A stretch of 64,000 nt of DNA, taken from DASUNP01 sp963728545 (GTDB taxonomy: Bacteria; Acidobacteriota; Blastocatellia; UBA7656). Below are positions 8,122-17,554 of this stretch, piece by piece. The stretch lies in NCBI GenBank assembly GCA_963728545.1, contig CAVSKO010000002.1, positions 2,232,001-2,296,000 on the forward strand, in the 5' to 3' direction. Each line of letters begins with the position of its first letter. The first letter of the stretch is position 1. The notes below the pieces were generated by a model. It saw only the letters and a program-made list of their open reading frames with translations. It was not told where the DNA came from and made no database searches. A program made the position numbers and the translations under genes.

Positions 8122-9306
8122 ATGAGCAAAGCAGTCTTTAAAGAATTGATCTACGTCTCGGATATAGAAATATCTTCGACGCTCGCGGTGCTCATGGAGG
8201 CCGAGCGGTTGCGCGCCGAGGGAGTTGATCTTGTAGACCTGGGAGCGGGCGAGCCTGATTTCCCTACCCCGCGCAACGTGAAAGACGCGGCGATACGGGC
8301 CATAGAAGAGAATTTCACCCGCTACACTTCGACAAGCGGCATCCACCCGCTAAGGCTTGCGATCATCGAAATGATGCGCCGCGACTTCGGCGCGAGCTAC
8401 GACGTGCCGGAAACAATCGTCACCATAGGCGGCAAGCAAGGCATCTTTAACGCGATGGCTCGCTTGCTCAATCCCGAAGACGACGTTCTGATTCCTTCGC
8501 CTTACTGGGTCACGTTTCCCGAGATAGCAAAATTCTTCCGCGCCCGCCCGGTCTTCATAAACACCGAAGAGAACGGGTTTCAACTCACCGCCGATATGGT
8601 GAAAGACGCGATCACGCCGCGCACGCGATTACTGATACTGAATTCTCCTAACAATCCTTCGGGCCGCATCATCCCGCCCGCCGAGTTTCAAAAGATCATA
8701 GAGACGGCCTGCGAGCGAGACGTCTACGTCATCAGCGACGAATGTTATCTCTATTTCGCTTATCCGCCGGCCGCGCCCTACACCGCAGGGCAACTGCCTC
8801 GCGAGCTGCGCGAGCGCGTGATGGTGAGCGGATCGTTCTCGAAATCACACGCGATGACGGGGTGGCGCATCGGCTACGCGCTCGGCTCGCGCGAGTGGAT
8901 AAGCGCGATGCTCAAGGTGCAAAGCCATTCGACTTCAAACGCGCCATCTATCTCGCAAAAGGCCGCGCTGGAAGCCGCGACCGGCCCGCAGGAACCGCTC
9001 CACGCGATGCTCGCAGAATATAAGCGACGGCGCGATTGGCTGGTTCCCGCGTTGAACGAGATCGAGGGGATTCAGTGCGCGGTGCCGGAAGGGGCGTTTT
9101 ACGTGATGCCGAACGTAAAGAATTTATTCGGCGAGCGGGTGAGCAATTCCGCAGAGTTCGCTCGCCTCTTGCTTGATGAAGGAGTAGTCATCACCGCCGG
9201 CTCGGCATTCGACGCCGAAGGCTACGTCCGTCTCTCTTACGCAAACTCGCTCGACCAGATACGCGAAGGCGTTCGCAGAATCGCTCAAGCCGTAAAGAAT
9301 TTATAG
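8122..9306 (+). CDS. pyridoxal-phosphate aminotransferase, class I (aspartate-type)
   Basis: 394 residues, fold type I. The glycine-rich opening VDLVDLGAGEPDFPTPRNV, the NSPNNPSGRI segment, ISDECYLYFAY and the PLP lysine in SGSFSKSHAMTGWRIGYALG place it among aspartate aminotransferase-like enzymes of the Igamma group. Exact amino acid specificity (Asp, aromatic, or prephenate) cannot be set by eye. It follows coaD by 3 bases. The insertion sequence lies 20 bases beyond its stop, so the gene itself was not disrupted. Confidence 0.9.
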   Translation: MSKAVFKELIYVSDIEISSTLAVLMEAERLRAEGVDLVDLGAGEPDFPTPRNVKDAAIRAIEENFTRYTSTSGIHPLRLAIIEMMRRDFGASYDVPETIVTIGGKQGIFNAMARLLNPEDDVLIPSPYWVTFPEIAKFFRARPVFINTEENGFQLTADMVKDAITPRTRLLILNSPNNPSGRIIPPAEFQKIIETACERDVYVISDECYLYFAYPPAAPYTAGQLPRELRERVMVSGSFSKSHAMTGWRIGYALGSREWISAMLKVQSHSTSNAPSISQKAALEAATGPQEPLHAMLAEYKRRRDWLVPALNEIEGIQCAVPEGAFYVMPNVKNLFGERVSNSAEFARLLLDEGVVITAGSAFDAEGYVRLSYANSLDQIREGVRRIAQAVKNL

Positions 9307-9328
9307 ATTAAACTTCTTTGAACAAGAG

Positions 9329-10668
9329 CAATACTTCGGACATTATTTGATCGAAAGGGGTTAACAAGAAAGGCCAAGAACTGGTTGAATCTGAGTGTCG
9401 AACTCCACTTCAACCGGTTAATGGCCTATGACAATTGTCAAAGACATTCTCAAACAGATGCCTGCTCTCAGTCAACCGCAGCGTAAGTTCCTTGAAACTT
9501 TGTTTGCTACTATCCTCGCCCTGCGCGGAAGAGTCAACTTTCGCAATCTGAGCCGCTACTGTGACTACTCCGAGCGCACGATTGCACGACAGTTCCGGCG
9601 CTCGTTTGACTGGCCGGTCTTTCATCAACAAGTCATGGCCACAGCCATCAGTCGGCTCTCGGAAATCATCTCGGCTCAAGATGCTTCTTTCATCCCCAAG
9701 AGCGGCAAGCAGACTTTTGGTCTCGGCCATTTCTTCAACGGTTGCACTTCTCGCGCCGAACGCGGGCTGGAGATTTCCACCCTTGCGGTCGTTGATGTGA
9801 CGCGCCGCTGCGCCTTCACGTTGGCCGTGGCGCAGACGCCACCCGGTGATGGCGAGGCCGCCTCGCAGCAGGAAAAAGAGGAGACTCGGATTGATTTTTA
9901 CAAGCAGCAACTGCGTGCGCAGCGTCACCGCTTGCCACAAAGTATCAAATATCACTGTGTGGATGGCTACTTTGCGAAAAAGAAATATATTGATGAGGTC
10001 GTTTCGCTCAAGCTCCATCCGATCACGAAGTTGCGCTGCGATGCCGACTGTCATTTCCTCTATACGGGGCCGCACCCGAAGCGACGCGGGCGAAAGCGCA
10101 AGTATTCGGGCAAGGCCAACTTTCAAGACTTGGGCCGTTTTGCCTATCTCGGCACGATGAAGGAGGCTCAATATGTGCATCTGTATGCAGCTATCGTCTG
10201 GCACGTTTCCCTTAAGCGGAAACTGCGTGTGGTCGTCCTGGTCAATCGCAAGCAAGCCAACAAGGCGCGTTACATTGTCTTGGCCTCGACGGATCTGGAA
10301 CTGGACGCTCACAAGCTGGTCGAGTTGTACGCCGCGCGTTTCCAGATCGAGTTTATCTTCCGCGACAGCAAACAGTTCACAGGCCTGTCGGACTGTCAGG
10401 CGCGAGCCGAGGCCGCACTGGATTTTCACTTTAATGCGAGCTTGGCGACGCTCAATCTAGCGCGTGCCGAGCAATTGCTGGCGCAGACTGATGAGTCCGT
10501 GCAAGTTTTCTCGATGGCGAGTTGGAAACAGCGTCATTTCAATCAACGATTGCTCGATTTATTTATTGAGAACTTAGCTCTCGATCTGAGTTGGGTGAAA
10601 AATCACCCCTGTTATGACAAACTCAGGGCTTACGGCGCGATTGCCGCCTGATTTTGTCCGAACCATTG
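9329..10668 (+). mobile_element. complete IS4-type insertion sequence, about 1340 bp
   Basis: The ends are imperfect inverted repeats: left CAATACTTCGGACATTAT (9329-9346) and, read inward from the right, CAATGGTTCGGACAAAAT (10651-10668), with 14 of 18 matching. Directly outside both ends is the 5-base sequence AAGAG (9324-9328 and 10669-10673), which fits a target-site duplication. One intact transposase gene fills it. The intact frame and clean duplication point to a recent insertion in the gap between the aminotransferase and the kinase gene. Confidence 0.85.
9428..10651 (+). CDS. DDE transposase, IS4 type
   Basis: 407 residues. The DDE triad can be placed at QDASFIPKSGK (first Asp), YHCVDGYFAKKK (second Asp) and YAARFQIEFIFRDSKQFTG, whose Y-x2-R-x3-E-x6-K spacing is the IS4 family signature and carries the catalytic Glu. 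The N-terminal HTH-like region is about residues 35-65 (NFRNLSRYCDYSERTIARQF). The frame is intact and ends inside the right inverted repeat, so it may still be active. Subgroup is uncertain. Confidence 0.9.
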   Translation: MTIVKDILKQMPALSQPQRKFLETLFATILALRGRVNFRNLSRYCDYSERTIARQFRRSFDWPVFHQQVMATAISRLSEIISAQDASFIPKSGKQTFGLGHFFNGCTSRAERGLEISTLAVVDVTRRCAFTLAVAQTPPGDGEAASQQEKEETRIDFYKQQLRAQRHRLPQSIKYHCVDGYFAKKKYIDEVVSLKLHPITKLRCDADCHFLYTGPHPKRRGRKRKYSGKANFQDLGRFAYLGTMKEAQYVHLYAAIVWHVSLKRKLRVVVLVNRKQANKARYIVLASTDLELDAHKLVELYAARFQIEFIFRDSKQFTGLSDCQARAEAALDFHFNASLATLNLARAEQLLAQTDESVQVFSMASWKQRHFNQRLLDLFIENLALDLSWVKNHPCYDKLRAYGAIAA

Positions 10669-10703
10669 AAGAGAGAAGCTAGAAAAATAGATGCCGTTGT
10701 TTT

Positions 10704-10786
10704 TACGCAAAACACGCAAAGAAGCCGCAAAGTGCGCCAAGAAGATTTGCGAGCTTTGCGGTTCTTTGCGTTCTTCGCGTTGAAAT
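10704..10786. repeat. intergenic CGCAAAG-type heptamer inverted repeat
   Basis: Left arm units ACGCAAA, ACGCAAAG, CCGCAAAG face right arm units CTTTGCGG, CTTTGCG, TTCGCG. It lies between the insertion sequence and the 3' end of the kinase gene. It may serve as a transcription end for the kinase gene or be a mobile palindrome; nothing proves either. Confidence 0.65.
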
Positions 10787-10816
10787 ACGATCTTTACAAT
10801 TCTAGTAATTGATCGC

Positions 10817-12685
10817 TCACTCATTATTCAGGTGGTGGACTTTCCAATCTCGCTCGCCGGTGATGCGCCATTTGCCGCCCGATCTTTCAAGCCACACTAT
10901 CTCGCGAACAGAGCCGGATGAGTTTCTAATCCCTTTGAAATCCCATCTCTTATCAAACGTGGCAACGGCGCGGCGGCCCGCGTTATCTACTACCCGGACG
11001 TTGACATTGCTGAATTGAAAATTCATCTCGTCGTAAACGGTCAAAGCGCGCGCGCGGTCGGCGCGCACGTAATCCCGATTGACGCCTCGCTTCAAATAGT
11101 AGATGTCGAGCTTCGGCGAGTAGTAATTCAGATGTGTTTTCAAGTCGCGTTTTTCCATCGACGTCGCCCAGCCATCGAGTGTCGCTGCCACCTGGCTCTG
11201 TATCGCAGCCAGCGCCTCTTTCGATAGCCCCGCAGGCTCGGCGGGCGGCGGCGGCGTTTCCTCCGCAGGTTGAGTAACGCTGGTCAACGGTTCCGGCGTG
11301 CTATCGACGCCGTCTTCCGAAACCGGCGGATTAGAAGCCTGCGGCGCGGCAGGCCCGGTTGCTACCTGTGCGGTTGCGGGCGCGGCGGGCGCGGGCTGCT
11401 TCCTGGTTATCAGATAAGCCACAAGGCCGACAAGGAACGCGACAATCAGAACCGAGCCATACAATATCGCCGTCTTTCTCTTCCCTTCGGACCCGCGCGC
11501 CGCGCCGTAGTGTGCGCTGTTGCTTCGCGGTTGCAGCATCTCGGGGTTAGTGTTGTATGGATTGGCGTCCGCAAGGTCGGGGAGCGTGTCGGGAAGGTCG
11601 TGAGCACCCTCCTCAGCCTTTTTCTGCTTGCGCACGAGCGTAACCTCGTTGTCCGGGTCATGGTCTGCGGCGATTGAATGCGCCGCCCCGGTCAGGGGAC
11701 TGCTCGCTTGCGAAAGAGCGCCGCTCGATAAGGCTTCTTCGTCCAGCGGCTGGCCGAACCCAGCGGCTTCGACAAATTCTCGCGCAAACTCTAAAGCGCT
11801 CTGCGGTCGCCGGGCAGGGTTTTTATCCAGCGCTCGCATGACGACCGCTTCGACGCCAGGCGGTACGTCGGGCCGCTTAGAGCTGAGCGGCATAGGCGGT
11901 TCGGTTGAGTGAGCTATGAGCAGTCGCGTCGAGTTGCCTTCAAAAGGCGCGTCGCCCGTAAGCATCTCGTAGACGACCACGCCCAGAGAGTATATGTCGC
12001 TTCGGGCGTCCACGGGTTTCTCTTCGCACTGTTCGGGCGACATATATCGCGGCGTTCCGATTATAAAATTTGCGCCCGTGAGCGCGGCGCGGCGGTTTAC
12101 ATCCTCTTGAATCTTAGCCACGCCGAAATCGGCGACTTCTACCCAGTCCCCATTCTCATATTCGGCGATCAATATATTGTCGGATTTTACATCGCGATGA
12201 ATCACCCCGGCAGTGTGCGCGGCCTCAAGCGCGCCGCAGACCTGGCGAAGTATTCCAGCCGTCCGTTCAAGAGTGAAAGGACCATTTTCGCGCAACAGTT
12301 CGCCAATGGTCTTTCCCTCAACCAACTCCATCACGATAAACGGGCGATTGTGCTGGTCTATGCCGAAATCGGTCACGTCAATGGCGTGAGGGTGCCGGAC
12401 GCGGCTGGAAGCCAGCGCCTCTTGCTCGAACCGCTGCGCGATCTTCGGATCGGCGGCAAGCTCCGGCTTGAGCACTTTGACGGCCACTTTTTTGCCGATC
12501 AACGAATGGCTGGCTTGATAAACATCGCACATGCCGCCCGACCCGAGAAGGGCTTCTACGCGATATTTGTCAGCCAGTATAGTGCCGATGAGGTTATCTG
12601 TGCGTGGCTTCAAGCGAGCGCCACATTGAGGGCAGCTTTCAGCGAAAGCCGCAACCGGCGAGCCGCAACTCATACAAAGCTTCAT
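10817..12685 (-). CDS. membrane Ser/Thr protein kinase with zinc ribbon and NTF2-like C-terminus
   Basis: 622 residues. Residues 4-22 form a CxxC-x13-CxxC zinc ribbon (CMSCG then CPQCG). The Hanks-type kinase domain spans about 32-300, with the glycine loop LLGSGGMCDVY, AVKVLKPE lysine, IHRDVKSDNI catalytic loop, DFGVAK and GTPRYMSPEQ. After an acidic linker comes one membrane helix near 405-430 (LYGSVLIVAFLVGLVAYLI), a Pro/Ala-rich stretch and a C-terminal SnoaL/NTF2-like domain (about 505-622) ending in REIVWLERSGGKWRITGER. The kinase is thus cytoplasmic with an outside sensor-like domain. Monocistronic; targets unknown. Confidence 0.88.
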   Translation of the reverse strand: MKLCMSCGSPVAAFAESCPQCGARLKPRTDNLIGTILADKYRVEALLGSGGMCDVYQASHSLIGKKVAVKVLKPELAADPKIAQRFEQEALASSRVRHPHAIDVTDFGIDQHNRPFIVMELVEGKTIGELLRENGPFTLERTAGILRQVCGALEAAHTAGVIHRDVKSDNILIAEYENGDWVEVADFGVAKIQEDVNRRAALTGANFIIGTPRYMSPEQCEEKPVDARSDIYSLGVVVYEMLTGDAPFEGNSTRLLIAHSTEPPMPLSSKRPDVPPGVEAVVMRALDKNPARRPQSALEFAREFVEAAGFGQPLDEEALSSGALSQASSPLTGAAHSIAADHDPDNEVTLVRKQKKAEEGAHDLPDTLPDLADANPYNTNPEMLQPRSNSAHYGAARGSEGKRKTAILYGSVLIVAFLVGLVAYLITRKQPAPAAPATAQVATGPAAPQASNPPVSEDGVDSTPEPLTSVTQPAEETPPPPAEPAGLSKEALAAIQSQVAATLDGWATSMEKRDLKTHLNYYSPKLDIYYLKRGVNRDYVRADRARALTVYDEMNFQFSNVNVRVVDNAGRRAVATFDKRWDFKGIRNSSGSVREIVWLERSGGKWRITGERDWKVHHLNNE

Positions 12686-13047
12686 CTGAACCCATTTACC
12701 CTTATTGATCTCTCAAGCAGCCCACAACGGTTTCTGGAGGGGAATCCGCTACATCCTTCCAGACCCATTTTAACAGCACTCCGAGAGTCAATACCAATTA
12801 ATAATATTGGGCTATTAAGCGCAGGGATTTTGGTGCGTTAGGCGGTCAGGCCGCAGAGAGCAAATGAAAAATGTGGCGGCTTTCGGTAAGCCGCCGCATC
12901 ATAAGCAATCAAAGGTCTGTTATATCTTCATTACATTGCATACGCCTTGCCGCCGGATGTTCAAAGAGAATCATCAGGCGGCAAACAAGCTCGAAACACC
13001 TGGCGACACTTTCAAAGCAGTTACAGCGGCCCGCTAATTCTGAGCGA
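12686..13047. other. 362-bp intergenic region
   Basis: Upstream of the kinase gene (minus) and downstream of the small membrane protein gene (minus). It contains the minus-strand hairpin given separately at 12872-12898. Some short open frames occur but none has a recognisable product or ribosome binding site; the kinase promoter is expected at about 12690-12790, where I see no strong consensus. Confidence 0.5.
12872..12898 (-). terminator. Rho-independent terminator, minus strand
   Basis: The arms GGCGGCTT (12875-12882) and AAGCCGCC (12888-12895) are extended by partial pairing, with a 5-base loop. On the minus strand the stem is followed by CATTTTTC, a weak U-tract. It would end transcription from the small membrane protein gene about 150 bases upstream. 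Confidence 0.6.
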
Positions 13048-13263
13048 TCAGAACTTGGTGATGCTTATCTCTTCATCACCTTCGGCCCTGAACTTCTTGA
13101 AAAAGTGTATTGCAAAAAAGACGAGCGAGACTATGAGGAACGCCCCCGCAATCATCAGGTCCTTTTTGCCTTCATCGACATTGTTTGCGCCGGAATACTT
13201 AATGAGAAAGTAGATCGCCGGAGCTAGGGCAACCAGTCCAGCTACCCAGAGTAAATGCTTCAT
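13048..13263 (-). CDS. small two-helix membrane protein, unknown
   Basis: 71 residues with two membrane helices (about 4-22, LLWVAGLVALAPAIYFLI, and 36-55, DLMIAGAFLIVSLVFFAIHF) and a charged tail ending in ISITKF. An excellent AAGGAGGGG ribosome binding site sits just before the ATG, which supports a real gene despite its size. No family recognised. It stands alone on the minus strand. Confidence 0.7.
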   Translation of the reverse strand: MKHLLWVAGLVALAPAIYFLIKYSGANNVDEGKKDLMIAGAFLIVSLVFFAIHFFKKFRAEGDEEISITKF

Positions 13264-13407
13264 GGCTCCCCTCCTTATCTGGTAAGAACAGAACCTGAAA
13301 CTAGGTTACTACAGACACGTTACGTTTGCTTAAACCCTTCGGCTGCAATTATACATAAAATTCGGCGCTATCAAAACGGGTTTGCGGCGTCCGGGTCGCT
13401 TTTCGGA

Positions 13408-14412
13408 TCAACGCTCAAAGAGCGAAATCAGGCGGCTCTCTTGAATCATCTCTGAAGCCATCTCGTAAACCTCGTCGGTTGTGATGCGAGCGAGCGCGGG
13501 CGCGTGCACGACGCGGCGTGATTTCGGCAGATCGGATGAAGGCTTGAAACGAGATAATTCAAGAGCGGGAGCGCCAAGGTCGGAAGCCATCTCGGCCACC
13601 CCCGCGTCATCTGTAATTACGATGCTGGCGCGCGCGATTGCCGCCACGACCTCTACAGCTCGCGCTTCGCGTAGCTCAATCGCATCTTTCGGAAGCAGAG
13701 GCATGATAATGCCGGTAAACGTGTTGTCGCCCGGCTCGTCTATGGCAACGATTCTGGATGCGAAATTATTTGCGAGCCGCCGGGCCGTCTCTGCAAAACT
13801 ATCTATCGGCCATCCTCCTGCAAGCGCGCGGCTGCTGTAAAGAATCACCACGGGCTGGCCCCCTCGACACCCCTTGTCTGCAAGCAGCCGCTCGAACCGC
13901 GCGTCCTCTTCCGGCAGCAGGGCGATTGATAAGCGATCCATGTCGGCGGAGATGCCTATCTGCTTGAGCGCCTTTCGGCACTCTTCCGCATGAGAATTTG
14001 CGCGGGCCGCCTTGCCTGACAGATTCAACAAGCGGTCCAGCACATCAAACGGTTTTGAAGGAGTGACGGCGCGCGTGCGCAACAGGGCGCTAGTAAATAC
14101 TTGCGTCTCAAGCCTGGGCGACAGGTCAAGAACCAGATCGGGGTCCGACCGTCGCGTGCGCTTGAATAAACGCGCAATCCTTCCGAGCGCCCCGCTGAAA
14201 TTCTGATTAGACGATTTGATGACGCCCAGGTCAATTACTTCATCCACCAGACGGCTTGCCGAGAGCAGGTCGCAAGCGCCTCTTGAAGCCGCAACTGTTA
14301 TAAACGTCCGGGTGTGAGCCGCGCGAAGCGCCCTACAGGCAGGCAGCAACGAGAGCGACTGTCCGAACGGCGAAAAATCCAGGACTAAAATATGGTGAAA
14401 CGTATTCTGCAT
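13408..14412 (-). CDS. glycosyltransferase family 9-like protein
   Basis: About 334 residues resembling heptosyltransferases (GT9, GT-B fold): an N-terminal HHILVLDFSPFGQSLSLLPA and ALRAAHTRTFITVAAS opening, a middle PVVILYSSRALAGGWPIDSF segment where the family binds the donor, and ITDDAGVAEMASDLGAPALE near the C-terminus, matching the T-x-DxGxxHxA region but with Glu where heptosyltransferases have His. That replacement makes donor specificity doubtful. A role in surface polysaccharide is inferred. The frame could start at a TTG six bases earlier; the ATG is preferred. Confidence 0.72.
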   Translation of the reverse strand: MQNTFHHILVLDFSPFGQSLSLLPACRALRAAHTRTFITVAASRGACDLLSASRLVDEVIDLGVIKSSNQNFSGALGRIARLFKRTRRSDPDLVLDLSPRLETQVFTSALLRTRAVTPSKPFDVLDRLLNLSGKAARANSHAEECRKALKQIGISADMDRLSIALLPEEDARFERLLADKGCRGGQPVVILYSSRALAGGWPIDSFAETARRLANNFASRIVAIDEPGDNTFTGIIMPLLPKDAIELREARAVEVVAAIARASIVITDDAGVAEMASDLGAPALELSRFKPSSDLPKSRRVVHAPALARITTDEVYEMASEMIQESRLISLFER

Positions 14413-14448
14413 AATCAACTTCTGATTCCTGACAATTATTATACAAGC

Positions 14449-14518
14449 TGTTTGAAAAGCCCTGAAAGGGCGAAATAAATCGTTCGGATTATTTCGCCCT
14501 TTCAGGGCTTTTCAAACA
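14449..14518. repeat. long perfect hairpin, CCCTGAAAGGGCGA family
   Basis: A 30-bp perfect stem (14449-14478 with 14489-14518) encloses a 10-base loop. The outer end is TGTTTGAAAAG and the inner part GCCCTGAAAGGGCGAAATAA. A relative with the same outer ends and inner hairpin is at 20819-21015. It lies 20 bases past the stop of the VWFA gene, where it could act as a terminator, but its dispersed nature points to a REP- or MITE-like element. Confidence 0.85.
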
Positions 14519-14537
14519 ACCTTTTATTCGAATACGC

Positions 14538-16652
14538 TTATTTGACGATCTCGAAATCGATCCACTGCGTTGCAACGCTATACTTTTCTTTAGCGAGCTT
14601 ATCGGTAACTATGACCTGTAAAACATAATCGCCCGGTTGCAGATTCCATCCGAGCTTTATTCTTCCGTTCGTCGCAATCTTCTTCCATTCGGTTTGCTCG
14701 CCAAGCCCTAGCTCCCTGGCTTGCCCGGTGAATACCGGCTCGCCGTCTTTGAGCAGAATTGTTTGCGTTTCGAGCTTGGGTCGCCTTGTCGCGCGATCAA
14801 GCTGCGGATTGTATATGTAATAGCCGTAGTCCAAAACCATGCCCTTACGCAGTTGTCGCACTGCCGGGCTATGCTGCAACTCTGTGGCAAGGCTGGCAGG
14901 TCCGGTTCCAGAACTCATGCCAGTTAAGACGAGGCCCGAAAGTGTAATGCGACTTTTCTTTATATCCGGCACATCTATGAATTGATTGGCCGATCCGATG
15001 CGTTGCGTAACAGTGTCGCGCACGGCTACGCGCAACTGGTATGCGCCTGCTTTCTTGACGGGCAGATCGAGCGTGTAGACGATCCCTTCGCGCTTCATCC
15101 GCTCAAAGGAATCGTCGGCGACGCGTATAGTGTCGGTACGAATCTGAGAATCGATGACGCGCCCGCTGTCGCCGAAGGTGAAAGCCACGAAATCTATAAC
15201 CGCTTTGTGAGAGTTGTCAGGCTCTTTTGTAAACGACAGGTCGCGCGTGCTCAGGTGTAAAAGCGATTTTACGTGAGAGCCTACTTTCTGATCGTAGCCG
15301 TACAAGGATGTCAGGCGCAGGTTAATATCGCCGGAGGCGAACGGCGATGTAATCGCGGCCATCAACTGCTGGCCGGGCGTTGTGTGAACCGGGCGAGCCT
15401 CTTCATCGGTAATGCCGTAGAAGCCTTTACGCGAGCGAACGAGCAAATCCGGGCGCTTCACCCTTAAAACAATCTTATGGAATTTGCGGCGACCCTCGAC
15501 GGATTTGAACGTCGCCTCTTCGGGAGTATAGCCGATCAAGTAATATCCCTTTTGATCTTCGAGCACGCGGCCCACCCCTTTATCAAGATGGTTCAAATTG
15601 CGCACGAAAAAGCCGCCCGTGTGTTGAGCCAGGTAGCTCAACCCTTCTTGCGAGTTGAGAAATTGATCGCGACGATCTTGTAGCTCCGATTCAATCTGAT
15701 CGGGTCTGAGGTCAGTAGTATCATCGGCAGCAGTCAGTCCCAGCGTTTGCAGTCCTCGCGCATCTATCGCATAAACAACGACCGAAGCGCGATTGGCGAG
15801 GTCTGTCAGACGGCGCACGGCTTCTAAAACGCGATAGTTGCCCCCATCCCGGCTGTATAAAGGTATGCCGTCTGAAAACAATATGACAGACTTTCTGCCC
15901 GGCAAATCTCTGAGCCCGCGAACCAGAAAGTTGAGCGCGCCCAGCGTCCCTATTGAAAAAACATCCTCGCGGAACTGTTCGATCCCCGAATCGGATTTCG
16001 ATGAGCCGCTATTGCTATTACTAGTCCTGTTCGCCGATGACAGCGCTGTTTTTTCAACCGGCGCAAAGGTGGCTATCGGCCCATATCCCATTCTCCAGCG
16101 AACACGCTCGATCGCTGCATATAACTGCCTTTTGTCGGCAGTAAACTGCTGTAATGCTCCGACGCCTGCGCTCGTTCGAACTATTGCCACAAGATCGCCC
16201 GGCTGCATCTGTTCATCCACGAATCTCTTTAGAGCGACGCGTACGCTGTGCATACTGCCAAAAGACATCGCCAGATCATCAACGACCAGGGCAACCGTGC
16301 GGCGCACTTGACCCGGATTTATATGCGCAGGCGGAACCATCAAGGCTGCGGGTCGAGAAGCAGGCGCGGCGGGTGTGACGGCTGCGGCTGGTTGTAACGC
16401 TACGTAAGAAAAGTTAGTAATCTGTTGGGGGCGACCGTCTTCAAGGATTTCAAAATCTTCCGGTTTTAGATCCGTGACCTGGCGACCGCGTTTATCCGTA
16501 ACCACAGCATCTACCTGCACGAGAGTCACCGACAACCGCACGACATCGTCTTTATCGCTTGCGGGCGCGGGTTGTTGCGGTTGCTGTTGCGCAAAGACGG
16601 ATGATGACGCGATGAGTATGAACGACAATATAGACCTGCAACGTATTTTCAC
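14538..16652 (-). CDS. VWFA-related acidobacterial domain protein, secreted
   Basis: 704 residues starting at a GTG behind GGAGGG. A signal peptide (CRSILSFILIASSSVFAQQQ) is followed by the typical segment VVRLSVTLVQVDAVVTDKRG, RQVTDLKPEDFEILEDGRPQ, and a von Willebrand A domain at about 115-340 (TVALVVDDLAMSFGSMHSVR, the metal-site variant of DxSxS; ILFSDGIPLYSRDG). The remainder is beta-rich with no named domain. Large families of such secreted proteins are typical of Acidobacteriota, where their role is unknown; metal-dependent adhesion is the usual guess. Monocistronic. Confidence 0.88.
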   Translation of the reverse strand: MKIRCRSILSFILIASSSVFAQQQPQQPAPASDKDDVVRLSVTLVQVDAVVTDKRGRQVTDLKPEDFEILEDGRPQQITNFSYVALQPAAAVTPAAPASRPAALMVPPAHINPGQVRRTVALVVDDLAMSFGSMHSVRVALKRFVDEQMQPGDLVAIVRTSAGVGALQQFTADKRQLYAAIERVRWRMGYGPIATFAPVEKTALSSANRTSNSNSGSSKSDSGIEQFREDVFSIGTLGALNFLVRGLRDLPGRKSVILFSDGIPLYSRDGGNYRVLEAVRRLTDLANRASVVVYAIDARGLQTLGLTAADDTTDLRPDQIESELQDRRDQFLNSQEGLSYLAQHTGGFFVRNLNHLDKGVGRVLEDQKGYYLIGYTPEEATFKSVEGRRKFHKIVLRVKRPDLLVRSRKGFYGITDEEARPVHTTPGQQLMAAITSPFASGDINLRLTSLYGYDQKVGSHVKSLLHLSTRDLSFTKEPDNSHKAVIDFVAFTFGDSGRVIDSQIRTDTIRVADDSFERMKREGIVYTLDLPVKKAGAYQLRVAVRDTVTQRIGSANQFIDVPDIKKSRITLSGLVLTGMSSGTGPASLATELQHSPAVRQLRKGMVLDYGYYIYNPQLDRATRRPKLETQTILLKDGEPVFTGQARELGLGEQTEWKKIATNGRIKLGWNLQPGDYVLQVIVTDKLAKEKYSVATQWIDFEIVK

Positions 16653-16825
16653 TCGAACCCTCCGAGAGTATGTAATGAATAACTAAAATAAGCGTGATTG
16701 CACTTGCGGTGAATGTGTTTGTTAACCGTCAGACATTTGAGTCAGAGTTAATAGACACATTACCAGAGCCGGTCTGAATTTTATCATCAATAGTTTCTAA
16801 ATAGGAATGACAAAATATGCGCCGG

Positions 16826-17554
16826 TCATATCTCTGCCAGCAGCTTTATTACATGCGCGGTATCGCTTAGATCCGCAAGCAGCGCGTCAGGTAAAAACTT
16901 TTCTAGCTGCTCAAGTGTGTGCTGGCCCGAAGCGACCGCGAGGACGCGCGCGCCGAAGTGCCGGGCGCAAGAGATGTCGCGCGGCGTGTCGCCTACGATC
17001 ACGAACCGGTGCGGCGCGAGGCTCAGCCCCAGCTCGTCGTTTATCCTTTCGGCGGCAATGGCGGGCAGATGGTCGCGGTCTTCGGCGTCGCTTCCGTATG
17101 CCCCGCGCCCGCGAAAGTAGTGGCCTATCCCGGCGACGCGCAATTTGGCTGCCGCCAATTTCTCTACATTTCCCGTGAGCAGGCTCGGCAAGAATCTCCC
17201 GTCGCGCGATAGCTCGTCCAGCAGGTCGCGCACGCCCTCGCAGACCCGAAAGACTTCGCCGGTCGAGGCGAGTTGATCGAGTATCTCGACCATTGTGGCC
17301 TCAAGGCGCGGGAGCCGCTCGCCTATCACCTCAACCTTGATGCCCTCGCACTCAAGCGCCTCGCGATAGATCGCAAGGTCGGTTTTGCCTCCGAAATCGA
17401 CCTCCGCGATGCGCCCGCAGGTTCCGAACACCTCCATCAACATATCGCGTATTCGCCCGCGATACTCGGGCCGCCGCACGGCACGAATCAGCGTGCCGTC
17501 GATGTCGAACAGGATTACGCGAAGGTCGGTTGATGCGCCGTCTTCTTTATACAT
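16826..17554 (-). CDS. HAD-superfamily phosphatase, phosphoglycolate phosphatase-like
   Basis: 242 residues. HAD motif I VILFDIDGTLIRA at about 13-25, motif II LLTGNVEKLAAAKL, motif III/IV region RFVIVGDTPRDISCARHFGA with the acidic pair. The cap domain (about 35-105) is alpha-helical, C1 type. Phosphoglycolate or a similar small phosphoester is the likely substrate, not proven. Its start overlaps the end of ychF by 8 bases, so the two are translationally coupled. Confidence 0.85.
   Translation of the reverse strand: MYKEDGASTDLRVILFDIDGTLIRAVRRPEYRGRIRDMLMEVFGTCGRIAEVDFGGKTDLAIYREALECEGIKVEVIGERLPRLEATMVEILDQLASTGEVFRVCEGVRDLLDELSRDGRFLPSLLTGNVEKLAAAKLRVAGIGHYFRGRGAYGSDAEDRDHLPAIAAERINDELGLSLAPHRFVIVGDTPRDISCARHFGARVLAVASGQHTLEQLEKFLPDALLADLSDTAHVIKLLAEI

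Noticed and set aside
9410..10429. Open frame of 339 codons on the minus strand inside the insertion sequence
   Set aside because: Antisense to an intact DDE transposase; no recognisable domain.
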